Shown: piece after piece, positions 34,874 through 47,600 of the stretch
Layout: each line of letters opens with the position of its first letter
Numbering within the stretch: the first letter of the stretch is position 1
Assembly: GCA_039545315.1 (NCBI GenBank)
Contig: BCIM01000001.1
Coordinates: forward strand, 1,702,943-1,766,942
Origin: Kondoa malvinella
Lineage: Eukaryota > Basidiomycota > Agaricostilbomycetes > Agaricostilbales > Kondoaceae
Direction of reading: 5' to 3'
Length of the DNA: 64,000 nt
Translations under genes and position numbers: made by a program
Notes under the pieces: generated by a model
Databases searched by the model: none
The model's input: only the letters and a program-made list of their open reading frames with translations
Told to the model about the DNA's origin: nothing

Positions 34874-34931
34874 GACCGACTATCGCTAAGAGTATCCGTT
34901 GTCCTCTACCACCGTCTAACACTCGCCCAAG
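34874..34931. promoter_or_regulatory. 58-bp bidirectional promoter between OST3/6 and eIF1A
   Basis: Only 58 bases separate the two divergent start codons, so the 5' leaders must be extremely short, or the core promoters overlap the opposite gene's transcribed part. No TATA element is evident. The eIF1A gene continues with two introns in the next 130 bases, which may hold transcription-relevant sequence. Confidence 0.55.
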
Positions 34932-35717
34932 ATGCCCAAGGTCAGTCACACGTCTGGCCGTACAGATCCAAGCCTGATGCACCTGCGCTCTGACAGAATA
35001 AAGGCAAAGTCAGTGTTTTTGGACTTTTTCAGAATGTCCATGTCCTGAACTCGCAACATGTTTGAATAGGGAGGAAAGAATCGTCGAAGGGGAAAGAACG
35101 AAAACGAGTCTGACAAGAGAGAACTAGTGTTCAAAGAGGATGGTCAGGGTGAGCCTCATCCAAGTTCTGGCCACTCTCGTACACGACAGCTGATGGACTG
35201 TTTGCAGAGTACGCACAAGTGATTAAAATGTTGGGCAACGGTAGACTGGAAGCGACTTGCTTTGATGGCGAAAAGCGACTGTGTCACATTCGAGGAAAGA
35301 TGCGCAAGAAGGTGATTTCCATTAAAGGCTCTTTGTGGCTATGTCAGGTCTGACGAACGTCACAAAAGGTCTGGATCAACCAGGGAGACATTATACTCTT
35401 GTCGCTTCGTGATTTCCAAGACGACAAGGCCGATGTCATTCAAAAGTACACTACCGATGAAGCGAGAAACTTGAAGGCCTATGGAGAGCTGCCTGGTGCG
35501 TCGCTTCTTATGTGGATAGGGACTTGAGCTAATCTCAACGCGCTACAGAAACCGCAAAAATCAACGAAACAGATACTTTCGGTCCAGAAGACGAGTGCGT
35601 TCACATCTTTGACTATTCTATAATATGCTCATGCCGTGTTTGTGCAACAGCGAAGCGCTGGTCGACTTCTCGGAGGGCGATTCGGACGCGGCAGAAGTCG
35701 ACATCGACGACATCTAG
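34932..35717 (+). CDS. TIF11: Translation initiation factor eIF1A
   Basis: Seven exons: 34932-34940 (9 nt, Met-Pro-Lys), 34997-35008 (12 nt, Asn-Lys-Gly-Lys), 35070-35148, 35218-35310, 35369-35495, 35549-35594 and 35651-35717. The joined product (about 144 aa) is the textbook factor: basic N-terminus ([20 protein letters not shown]), the S1/OB fold ([20 protein letters not shown], then [18 protein letters not shown]), and an acidic C-terminus ending EVDIDDI. Known role: binds the 40S A site with eIF1 during scanning and start-codon selection. The TGA/TAG context is normal. The density of introns (six in 144 codons, two flanking tiny exons) is notable. Confidence 0.97.
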
Positions 35718-36538
35718 ATCTTGGTTCGATATGCACATGTACTTCTTTGCGAGCGTTGTCTCTTCCTTCCCGTCTCCAAGCATCAGTTCATGCCGCATGT
35801 CTGGAGTATGGTCTGCCTCTTTTTTGCCCTTTCGATTTGCCGTAATCTGCCTTTGATTGTCATGCTGTCCTTGCCTCTAATTTTACCTGCGCTATGTGCT
35901 TATCCCGAATCCATGCGTTCTGGGTCTATTCTTTCGGTAACACTTCCAAGTCAGCTGAGCTGGAAGGCGTAACGTCCCGTCTAAACCCCGATCAAGATCT
36001 GGTCGCTGGAGATAGAGTTATCGCCAGAATTCGGTTTCTCGACAATTCTACCTCGCATGTTGCTAAGTTGCTATAGCAGTGCAAAGGCGTATTGTCTATA
36101 TTGCCCGTCATTAATCACGCTTTGTGAGCCATCGAAGAGCCACGTTTGCTTCAATTCGCGTGGCATCACTTGGAGGCGCAAAGCAGGTTACCTATAATAG
36201 CAGTTGCCAAACAGTATAATAGCATCGACCCTTGAGTCTAAGGACGCCGTTGAGCCCGACAAGCAATTAAGGCACATACTTGAAAAAACCTGGAGGGCCG
36301 AGACATTTGTAGAGGACGAGAGACATCTTTCCCTGAAGCTCGACCTCAGAGAGCGTGGACGCAACACTGCTTAACTCTCCTAGCAAATTGCTGTGCAGCG
36401 TGTAGTCTATTCTTTCATTCAAGAGGATTAGCAAAGAGAAGGCCCAAGCTTTCGAAAGAAAAGACTACCCCACTTTCTCACCCAACGACTTCTCGCCTTT
36501 CTTTCTTCCTCTCGTCCACTCTCCCTCTCAACTCCAGC
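35718..36538. other. eIF1A 3' flank and leader of the C2H2 gene
   Basis: No gene can be supported. A 60-codon frame at 35894-36076 (+) ends in a plausible segment (DQDLVAGDRVIARIRF) but has no partner exon. The last 70 bases before the next ATG are strongly pyrimidine-rich (CTTTCTTTCTTCCTCTCG-like), a common feature of fungal 5' leaders. Confidence 0.4.
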
Positions 36539-38360
36539 ATGACGAACAGCACGGCGTCTACGTCCAAGGTCAAGGCATCCAACAAGCCTCCAACGGCGTG
36601 CGAGTATTGCTCAATGGTGAGATTTGCAAACATATCAAAGCACCGGGGCACCAAAGTGTTCTGACAATTCCTTTGTTGTGTCACAGAGCTTTAAGAAATT
36701 GGAGCACCTGCAACGGCATATGCGAATCCGTGAGTTGTGTTTGCCTTCGATATCGCCAAGAGGCGTCATGCATATAAGGTTCATTTTGGCTGACGTTGAT
36801 CTGTCCTCCACCAGACACGCAAGATCGGCCGTATAGCTGTGTAGCACCTGGTTGTGGAAAGGCTTTCGCTAGACAGTGAGTTGATATTGACGTCGAGGTC
36901 AGGTGCCTGTGCGAACAGTGCTGATATTCTATTTGTTTAGGGACACTTTGAACCGTCATGCTCGCTTGCATACGCGCAACAAGGATGGGGAGGAGCCAAC
37001 GCATGGTCGAGCTCGCCGTCGTACAAAGTCTGTATCCGAATCTTCGACCGCCAGCACTCGCCGCACTTCTACCTCACCCTACCCCAACGCAACTCAACGC
37101 GAGCAGGACAGCAATGGCTCTGCACACCTTTCTGGGCCCACATTGGTTCACGGGTTCCATGTTTTGTCCCCGTCCATACCGGAACATGCGGCTGCTCAAG
37201 CATACATGCCAATGTCGATGCCGCCTATAGCAGCGTCTTCCAAATTCAGTACTATGGATCTGCTCGGCATCTCTTACCCAGATAGCGATGCGGCCAGCCC
37301 AAACAGCGACTTTTCGCCTCTGCCAAGTCTGAATGAGCTATATGGAGCACAAAGCTTGGACGGCGCGACGATGTTTGAGAAACACCTCTCAAGGCACCAC
37401 GGCATGTTCCAGCCTCGTGGTCTAGTCCAGCAACCTTCTTCTGCGATACATCAAACTCACCAACTCGACTTTGCCAGCCCGACCGCTTCTGCAGCTTCGC
37501 CCTGGTCTGATGATGGTCTCTCTATCGGCTCGAACGAGTTTGGGCGTACGCCTTCCCTGATCCACTCTTCCGGTCTTTCCAGCATGTCCTCATCCTACGA
37601 CACTACTTTCATGGATCGATCTCCAATGCTCGGCTCTCTTCCACAGCTCAATCGTACTTTCGGCCCCTTCTGTGAAGAACCTCAAGCAATGTCACCCAGT
37701 TACGAAGGAAAGATGCCAGGCACCGATGCGTATTGCAGTACAGATTTGATGCTTCAGCAACTGTTCCAAGCTGCGGATTTGCAACAGATCGGCTCGCCCA
37801 TGACCAGCAGCAGCATGTCTGTCGCTTCTCCTCAGACCAACAGCAACCCGATGTCGCCGCCTTACAACAGTTTGGGTCTTTTAGCTGGCTACAACACCCA
37901 GCCAGATTCGTTGCGACCAATTCCTATGCCTACCCACACGCACAGCTCATCGGCACCCGCGTATCCCATTTCGGCGCCTCCCTTCTCCTCGCAAACATCA
38001 TCTTGGCCAGCTCCAGCTCACGCAACCCAATTCATGGCTCATTCAAACAGAGATGCGCCCAAGTTCTTGTCGGCTTCTGTCATCTCGCAGTTCGCCCACC
38101 ACCTCGTTGGCGTCGCTCCAAGCTCCATCTCGCCTGCCAGTCAGCCAAGCCCTGCATACAATGCTTTCGGTCTGGACAACATGCATTCACCGGCACTGAA
38201 CACCGGGAAGATGTCACAGTCGTTCCCGACCAACAACAATAACAGCCTATACCCTATGCTGCCGTTTGAACATTCTGGAAAGGCTCCAACGGCCCAAGAT
38301 CTATCCTGGCTGACCGACAGCTCAATTTTGGATCTGCCAGATTGGATGAGGGATTCGTGA
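36539..38360 (+). CDS. C2H2 zinc-finger transcription factor
   Basis: From ATG 36539 (MTNSTASTSKVKASNKPPT) through four exons to TGA 38360, about 545 codons. Two adjacent C2H2 fingers are assembled across three introns: CEYCSMSFKKLEHLQRHMRI plus H, and CVAPGCGKAFARQDTLNRHA plus RLH, joined by TQDRPYS. They are followed by a basic RARRRTKS patch. The remaining 430 residues are one long exon, rich in Ser, Pro, Gln and Asn, with no other domain (TTFMDRSPMLGSLP, SMSVASPQTNSNPMSPP), ending ILDLPDWMRDS. It is a sequence-specific regulator with a probable transactivation tail; the target genes are unknown. Introns inside the fingers make the finger exons small. Confidence 0.88.
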
Positions 38361-38617
38361 ATCGAAGGGCTACTTTAGACGATTAGAAGAAGAGGACAAG
38401 CGTGTGGGCATCAAGGCGGATTTGGCTGATAGCTCACCAACCGCTTTCCAGCACCTGTATAGAAAGGACGTTATACATTTGGGGATTGCTTGAGTACTGA
38501 AGGAAGAGCGAATGCACCGCTGGCTTGTAGCGAGATGCTTGTAATGCTATGAGATTATTTGCTTGTACTCTGGTTCTCGTGGCGCGAAACACTTTCGCAT
38601 TTTTTTTTCGACAGGTT

Positions 38618-41600
38618 ATGCAAGAGGTTTACATCAACCGATACCCGTCAGCGATGGAGCTCGATAGCTTGGAGCATACCTCTTATCAGATCCCCATAAT
38701 TGAGACCTTCCGCGAGCAAATTCTGGCAGATGAAGGAATTCAAGCAGCAATCGCTTCGAAACGAAAAGCGCCAGCACCTCAGCGAGACCTTCATGCTGTG
38801 AACGAGCAGACTCAGGCTCTTGATCTGGACCTTGCTGCAAGCGTGGAAGCTCTTCTGTCAGATCTAGGTCTGCTAGATGCAAATACTATCGCATTCGACC
38901 AAGAAGATTTCTCAAGGCTGTCTAGGGAGACTGAAGATGCCTCTCTGCTCACAATGTCTCAATTGGCAATCTTGCTGTCCTTTGTTCCGTCCAATCGCTG
39001 GCCTGCCGATTACCAAATGCCAGGACCTTCATCAAGAAAGCCAAACGTCAATGCTCTGCTAGACCTACTGTCCCGTCTGGCTCTTCAGCCTGCAATGACC
39101 GTTTTCATCTATGCTCGCTTTCGACCAATTTGGATCGATCTGGTCGCTAGATGGCTTTCCTTTGTCAATTTTAATGGAACAGATTTTGGCAATGGGCCGC
39201 ACGATGATCAAGAGTTGCTCGATATCTTGTCTGCTTTTGCGAGGGTAATCGACTGGGATCGTTCAGTCTTTCCGTACGTGCTCATAGCATGAACTATGTT
39301 GGATCAACCTGACAACAATTTCAGGCTATTCATGACTTTTCTTCGTCATCCAATTTGGGCCGAAGATCTGTTCGAAGTCATCCTTAACGATCTCGCTCTA
39401 CATCGACCAGGTCTCGAGCTACCGGCCGAACCACTTTACGAGCCACCTACTCATAGCCCGCCAGACAACAAGACCGATGGCATCTTCAGCAATCCATTCC
39501 TCCCTCAGCTTCTTCTGACTCTCTTTCGCATGTTCAGTCAAATTCCATACCTGCCGGCTCATGCGACTCTCGTAGCTTGGTCGACACCCTCGCCCTTTCT
39601 GATTGCGTGCTTGCAACGACACCCATTGATCAGCATCAGACTACTGGCATGGCGAATCACATGCTTATGGCTGGGGACTTTGGCTTCAAAAGGAGAGGAT
39701 CTGCGGTTAGAATGGGTGTACGCCGACACTGAGACCAGCTATGCCGTCAAGCAAGTCGCTCCTTTCCCGATAGATGAAGCGATGAGCGAAGAAATCCTAC
39801 CTTACGAGGCCGTGCCTACGGGAAGAGCACAAGTGCGCGCAAACAGTTGTTTTATTGGGGTCCGGCAGCGCAAAGTGGATAGCTGGCTGCTTCCTCAGGT
39901 CGAAAGGCAACAGAACCGATATCACCTCCATCAGCTCAATACACGTGCTATGCTCTTCAAATCATCAGCCATTTCTTCCGATTCGATGGAAGTCGACGAC
40001 ATTTCCCCCAAGCTACGCACTTCTGATTTCTGCCCTTGGGTCATTCATATATCCGGCTTGCTACTCATGCAAGAATCATATCTACCCAACATATCATACT
40101 CCGCATCTATTTCCGCATCTATATACCAGGCATCATCATTCGTTCTCACCAATACAGCAAAAAACACTCTTCGCACTTTAGCAAGTCACGTTACTCATCG
40201 TCGTCCGGTTATTCTCACTGCACCACCCTCTTCCGGCAAGAGCGCTACACTCGAATACCTCAGCGCTCAAATGCACTGCAAATCCAGTTTGGCGTCACAA
40301 AATCTGGTTACCATTAATCTGGCCGATCGGTCAATAGACGCAAAATCCCTACTCGGCTCCCTTTCTTCCTCGCCTACCGAGCCAGGGCAATTTGTCTTCT
40401 TGGAGGGCACCCTGACAAGGTGTTTGAGGCAAGGCAAATGGCTTGTCCTTAAAGACATTGATAAAGCCGCCGAAGATGTTCTCGTACTGGTCAGCAGTTT
40501 GGCGGAACGCATGCGCGAACGAAGCAAGAACCTGGTTGGCGGCGCATATGGCGGAATTACTGGCAAAGGAAGTGTTTCTGTCGAAGCAGGGCATCAACTG
40601 GTCGAGGCCGCAGAAGGTTTCATGCTCTTTGCAACTCAAAGCAAGCCAGCGGGTCAAGCGGCCTCAGATTTCATCGGCAGTCAATTCTGGCAGCACGTGA
40701 TGATGCCTGGACCTGAAGCTGTCGAAGTCAAGGCTATTGTAGAGGATCGCTATCCAGAGATAGTACCATCTGTTCAAGGGCGGATGTTGGAAGTTTGGCA
40801 AGACATGCAAGAGGATAAGTTGAAGATCAATGTTGGGAGCGGAGCTGGGCGGGAACGATCTCTGCGAGATTTACTCAAGTGCGCTTCCTCTCACACTATG
40901 AACATCGCGATCAGCTAATCTATAGCTTGCTAGATGGTGCCAAAGATGCCAAGGTCTCATGCCAGAAACCACAATCGATAACCTTGACAGCAACCCGTCT
41001 TTTGTAGAAGAGCTCTTCATTGAGGCTTGCGATGTCTTCCTTGGCTCTTCCGACCTTTCCAAGCATCTTCAACCGGACTCTAGTGAGACTCGTGCCATCG
41101 CCATTCTATCTCATGGCCTTGCACTCTCCGAAGAGCGATGCAACTGGATTCTGCAGAACCGGGCGCCCAGCATTGTTGAACCTTCACTCGCACACGATTC
41201 GACTCGCGTATCTGACACTGTCCTCATTGGACGCAGTCGGATGATCTGCTCAACTCAGAAGCGTGTCGCACATAGATCGCGTCGTCCATACGCTATCACC
41301 AAACCATCTGCTATCCTTCTTGAACAGCTTGCTGTAGGCGTGAAGCAAGCGGAACCTCTTCTACTCGTTGGCGAGACAGGAACAGGCAAAACCACAACCG
41401 TTGCGCGTCTAGCAGAGATGCTCGGCAGACCTTTGGTAGCGTTGAACCTGTCGAATCAAAGCGAAGCGTCAGATATCTTAGGAGGATTCAAACCTGTAGA
41501 CACTGCAGCAGAAGCGATGCGTAGGTTTTAGATGCCCCCCACTGCTGTGCAAAGGAAGCTGATAATGTCATCTAGGGCGAGCGGCCACTCTAGTTGACCG

Positions 41601-44600
41601 GTTCATAGATCTCTTTGAGCGCTCTTTCGGTCTGGCGCGCAACGAATCATTCGTGACGGCGATCCGGTTGGCTTTGTCCAAGAAGCGTTGGAAACGCCTG
41701 GTCGCTCTAGTCAAGGAAGCGGTCAAGATGTTTGAAGTCAAGTTCATGATCGAGCCTCGAGTACCAGCCAATGTCGCAGCGAGGCAGGCGAAAAGGCAAA
41801 AGCTCAACGTCAGCGCGCTCGCCTCGGATTGGCAAGATACAGCTGCAACCGCGCAAGACTTCGATGTGGAATTCGCCCAAGGACGAAGTGCAACAAACAA
41901 AGTGGCTTTCAGCTTTGTTGAAGGTCCTTTGGTGAAGGCGCTTCAAAATGGCGATTGGATCTTGCTGGACGAGCTGAATTTGGCGTCATCTGAAACCTTG
42001 GAATCATTATCGATACTGCTACAATCTGCACACTCCTCTGTTGTTCTGACTGAGAGAGGCGACTTGCAGCCCGTCCTTCGACATCCCGATTTTCGTCTCT
42101 TTGCTTGCATGAATCCTGCAACCGATGCTGGAAAACGAGATCTTCCCCCAGCTCTGCGCAGCAAGTTCACCGAGCTGCATGTTCGACCGATCGATTCCGA
42201 CCGAGAAGCGTTGTTGAGTGTCGTACTACAGTACATTGGTCCTTGCTGCATTGGCGATCGCGCTGTTGTGGCAGATGTGGCAGACTGTTTTCTCAAGCTG
42301 AAGTCTTTGGCCTACTCAGCTCAGCTCGCTGACGGCGCAAATCATCCGCCTCACTACTCTATGCGGACCTTAACGCGCGCTCTGCAATTCGCTGCGACCA
42401 ATGCGTCATCCTTCACTTTACGTCGCGCACTGTACGAGGGCTTCTTGATGACTTTCACAATGTCTCTGGATTCCGCTAGTACCGCGCGTGTCATTCCGCT
42501 GCTGCAAAAACAACTCTTGGGAGCTCCTAACAAGGCGAGCTCGATTTTGGCTCGCAAAGCAATACCGCCAGCAGACCTTCCAAGAGATGCTCAAATTTTC
42601 GTTGGATCTTTCTGGCTGGCCAAGGGACCACTCGCACCGCAAGACTCCTCTTCGTATGTCTTGACAGATTCAGTCACGGTCAAGCTACAAAATCTGGCGC
42701 GAGCTGTATTTGCTTCGTTATACCCGGTCTTAATTCAAGGACCAACTTCAAGCGGCAAGACTAGTGTGATAGAATATCTGGCACGACAGACTGGCAATCG
42801 ATTCGTCCGCATCAACAATCACGAGCATACCGATATTCAAGAGTACATCGGTTCGTACGTCGCCGACCCCAACACCGGTAGCCTGGTCTTCAGAGAGGGC
42901 CTGCTCGTTCAAGCTCTTCGTCGCGGTGACTGGTTGGTGCTCGATGAGTTGAATCTGGCCCCGTCAGACGTCCTTGAAGCTCTCAATCGTCTACTGGACG
43001 ACAATCGCGAACTTCTCATTCCAGAGACTCAGGAAATCGTGCGCCCTCATCCATCCTTCCGCTTATTTGCAACGCAAAATCCTCCAGGCTCGTATGGAGG
43101 TCGCAAAGTTTTATCCCGAGCTTTCAGAAATCGCTTTCTAGAAATGCATTACGACAATGTGCCGCAACACGAACTACAGATCATATTGTCTCAACGATGC
43201 CAGATCGCCCCTTCCTATGCCGCACGGATTGTGGATGTGTTCGTAGAATTGCAGCGCCGTCGCCAGATCGAACGCGTTTTTGAAGAGAAAGAGGCCTTCA
43301 TCACGTTGCGTGATTTGTTCCGCTGGGGAGCCCGAGGCGCAGTCGGGTATGAACAATTGGCGTGTGATGGCTTCATGCTGCTTGCCGAGCGCACTCGCAA
43401 CACAGAAGATCGAGGCATGGTCAAGACTGTCATCGAAAGCCAACTCAAGACCAAGATCGATACATCAGTGCTTTATCAGACACCCTCGACAAGCTCATCC
43501 GACTTTGTCTGGACAGAGCCTACTAAGCGACTGTATGCACTTGTCCGTGGCGCCTTGAAACATACAGAGCCAGTCCTTCTGATCGGAGAAGCCGGAAGCG
43601 GCAAGACGTCAGTTTGTCAAAAGCTTGCCATGGATCTCGATTTACCCTTTTACTCCTTGAACTGTCATATGAATACGGAGGCAGCTGATATCCTCGGTGG
43701 TCTACGTCCAGTTCGGTCTCGAGCCTCAATCCAAGAGCAACTAAAGAAAGATATCGGCACCTTGTTTGCAGACCTGCGCCTGCCAGTACCCAGCGACACC
43801 GAGCCGTTCTCCATGTGGACTGCTGCTCTAGTGAGAATCGCGCGGCCTCGCGCAGATCAAGAGCAAGAGAGCAGGATCAAATCACTCGTTGGCAGCTGTC
43901 AGCGAGCTATGAGTCTCTTCGAATGGCAAGATGGACCGTTGGTGCAAGCAATGAAGAATGGCGGCATCTTTCTGCTCGATGAAATCTCTTTGGCTGATGA
44001 TTCTGTTTTGGAACGACTCAACAGTGTTTTGGAACCTGCTCGAACTCTTGTTTTGGCTGAAAAAGGCGGTCTTGACGCTGAAGAAGCTCAATTGGTCGCT
44101 CATCCAGATTTCTTGCTCGTATCTACCATGAACCCTGGAGGCGACTTTGGCAAGAAGGAACTTTCCCCGGCTCTTCGGAATCGATTCACCGAGATTTGGG
44201 TCGACAAGATCAAGGACGATGCAGATGTGACAGCGATACTTCACTACAAGCTGTCGAAAGAGGCTCCAACAGGCATGGCTCAAAATATGTTGCAATTCTC
44301 TCAGTGGTTTAGCGCGACCATCTCAAGGAGCGAGCTCAGTCTGCGTGACTTGTTGGCTTGGTGTACTTTCATCAATACAGCTGGTGATAAGACGACTTCT
44401 GTGTTGATTCATGGTGCCTTCTTGGCGCATATCGATTCCATTGGCAGCCTCTCGGCATACTCAACAGCTTCAGAAGACGAGTTGCGCGCACTTCAGGATA
44501 GCTGCGTGCGGAAATTGAACGAGTCAACATCCGGCAAGTTCGATATGGATTCCGTACTGTCTCCGGTCCTGCAAATCACAGCAGACTCCCTTGCAATAGG

Positions 44601-47600
44601 TGATTTTAAGATCGAGCGACATGCAGCCATCCGCCCTTCCTCTTTCGACTTTGCATCTTCTACTCCAAGAGCGAACGTTTTGCGGCTGGTGCGAGCTATG
44701 CAGATAGCCAAGCCTGTTCTTCTAGAGGGTAGTCCTGGTGTCGGCAAGACGAGTATCGTAGATGCTCTGGCTGCGGCCACTGGCAACGCTCTGTGCCGCA
44801 TCAATCTTTCGGACCAGAGTGATCTCATGGATCTGTTCGGTTCAGACATGCCAGTCGAAGGTGGTGAATCAGGTCAATTCGAATGGAAGAACGCCCCTTT
44901 CTTGACCGCCATGCAAAACGGAGATTGGGTCCTTCTCGATGAGATGAATTTAGCGTCTCAACAAGTACTGGAAGGCCTCAATTCCTGTTTGGATCACCGA
45001 GGTGAAGTCTTTGTCCCTGAACTCAATCGCTCGTTCTATCGCCATCCAAGCTTCCGCATCTTCGCAGCTCAGAACCCTCTTGCTCAAGGAGGCAATCGAA
45101 AAGGTCTGCCCAAGTCGTTCTTGGATCGATTCACGCGAGTCTTTTTACATCCTCTGACCGACAAAGATCTCGTCGCAATCTGCAAAGCGGCCGCACCTAA
45201 CCTGCCTGGCCAAACAGTCGAATTGATGGTCTCGTTCATTGTACGCCTGGCTCGACATGCATCGACATCCTCGGCTTTCGCACAACATGGAGCGCCGTGG
45301 GAGTTCAATCTTCGAGATGTCTTGCGTTGGCTTCACCTCATCGACCGTCAATCGGACTTGCACCATCAACAGCGATTACCAGACATCTATGCGGATTTAG
45401 CCATATTTCAACGATTTCGGACAGCAGAAGACCGACTGATAGCTCGATCAATTTATCAGGAAGTTTTTGGCAGCATTCCGCCGCAAGAAGATACGGTCGA
45501 GGTGAACTTACAAAGCAAGTATCTGCAAGCTGGTAGCGTAATTCAAGCAAGAGCTGACCTGTCCGGTCTTCATCATCAATCATACGCTCCTTCAGCCCTC
45601 GCTGTCAGATTATCGACTCCCATGCAACACATTGTTCGTGCGCTACAAAACAGCAGACTCCTACTCTTGGTGGGCGACAGCGGTTCTTGTAAATCAACGC
45701 TTCTTCGTCAGACAGCAGCCCTAATCGGAACACCTATCGACGAGCTGCCCTTGAATTCGCAGACCGACTCCCTTGATCTGCTTGGAAGCTTTGAACAGAC
45801 TGGACCGGCTTTAGAGTGGAACAAGATCTCTGCTGCTCTTCACAAGATTTCGCGCACATTGTTCTTCACATCCCGAAGCTCTCTCAGTCATCATCTTCTC
45901 GTCAGCCAAGTTGATTTGCTTCTCAAGGATATCCATCACAGCTTGAGCCATCTAGTCAATGCAGATGCTGGCGATTCGCAAGTCCGAGATATCCTGCGCC
46001 GCCTCGAAACCTTGTCAAGTTTACCTGAAACATCTGCTTTCAGCTGCTCAAAAGATCTGCAAGGTCTCTGCCGCGAGATCATACATGGTGGCAACAGCGC
46101 AGGCCGTTTCGCGTGGATCGATGGACCCTTGTTGCGTGCTATGGAGCTAGGCCACTGGCTAGTGCTGGACAACGCAAATTTATGCCCAGCATCTGTTCTT
46201 GATCGTCTCAACTCTCTCGTTGAGCCGAATGGCCTTCTTCTGCTCAACGAAAGAGGCCTAGTCAACGGCAAGTTCTTGCAGTTATCGCCGCATACCAATT
46301 TCCGACTCATCATGACTGTCAATCCAAGACACGGCGAACTATCCAGAGCAATGCGAAACCGTTCTATCGAGCTTTTCATGCCCAGTCATCCAGTACCCAT
46401 TCACTTCAGCTCAACTACATCGAACATCGGCTCGCCAGGCTTCTGTCCATCCTATGACGCGGATGCTATGGATGAATCAATGTTGCAAGCTACCGACCCT
46501 TCTCTTCATGGCACGATCAGCCGGCATCGAGGTGGATTCAAGCCGATCGCCTGTGATCAACTGTCGAGTCCTTTCGCGCATGAAATCGTCGCATCACTGA
46601 GAGCTGAAGCAATAACAAGAGGATGCCCAGAAGGAGTCTTTATCAATAAGGTACACTTTTATGTTCACGCTGCAGATGATCTGGTTTGAGCCTTCTGGTC
46701 TGCAGAGTTTGGATCCGACATGCTCGCCCTACGCCGTACCTGTTCACGCTCACACCAGATTAGACAATCCACTCGTTTCGATCAGCATGAAACTAGAGTT
46801 ACTTTCAAGGCTGCTGTTCCGATGCTCTCCAGTTCGTCAAGGCAGATCAAAGTCTGCCCATACGCAGGGCGTCCGCGCACTCGTTGCGACTCTTTTTGGC
46901 GAGCTGTTCGAGGCCTTTTCGAATGCGCGACTGCCGGTACAGGTGCGGTCTTGTCCAACACACTACCGTTCGACCTGACTGTTGTCCCATAGGAGTGTCC
47001 AATCTTTTCCACCCTAGCAAATCACATCGCCGCTGCGGACTTTGCGATCGAACTCAAAGATTTGGCCGAAGCCGAAGTCACAGACCTATCTACCCTGTCT
47101 CAACTTCTGCCTGGGCTAAGCAAATGTCTTGATGCACTGCAAGAGCATTTCACTGCCACCAAGGACGGCATCAAGAGTCTAGACACAAATGTCGGCCGCA
47201 CGGAAGGACACGCCATGGAGAGATTATGGAATGTGCTGACAGCTGGTGATGGTCTACTGCAGCCAGACGCGAGGGAAGCTAGACATGGATTGGTGGATGC
47301 TATGCAATCCCGGGCGCCGATGCGCAACAAATCAGGTCAGTTCCCGAGCGTATCAATTGGCATCTTCGACGAACTTAATGTCTGCCGATAGATCTGTTCC
47401 TGCTGACAGTCAAGGTCATCGCTTCAGCTCCGCCCTCATTAGCGGAATCGAGCAGGTATGCGCAAGTATGTCAGGATCTCACTCACGTGAGTCTGACGAG
47501 CCTACTGCGCATTGTCCATATAAGCTGAAGCCTTTAAAGCAATGGCTTGCACAAAATCCAAATAGCATCTACGAAATGCACTCAGAAGTAACACTCGCCG

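Noticed and set aside
38549..38617. Upstream start of midasin at 38549
   Set aside because: The added residues are translated from a T-rich run ending in CGACAG, which looks like leader or intron rather than coding sequence.
40209..40480. Defective AAA1 module in midasin (KDIDKA instead of a DE Walker B) as a mutation
   Set aside because: A degenerate AAA1 of this kind is normal for Rea1/Mdn1.
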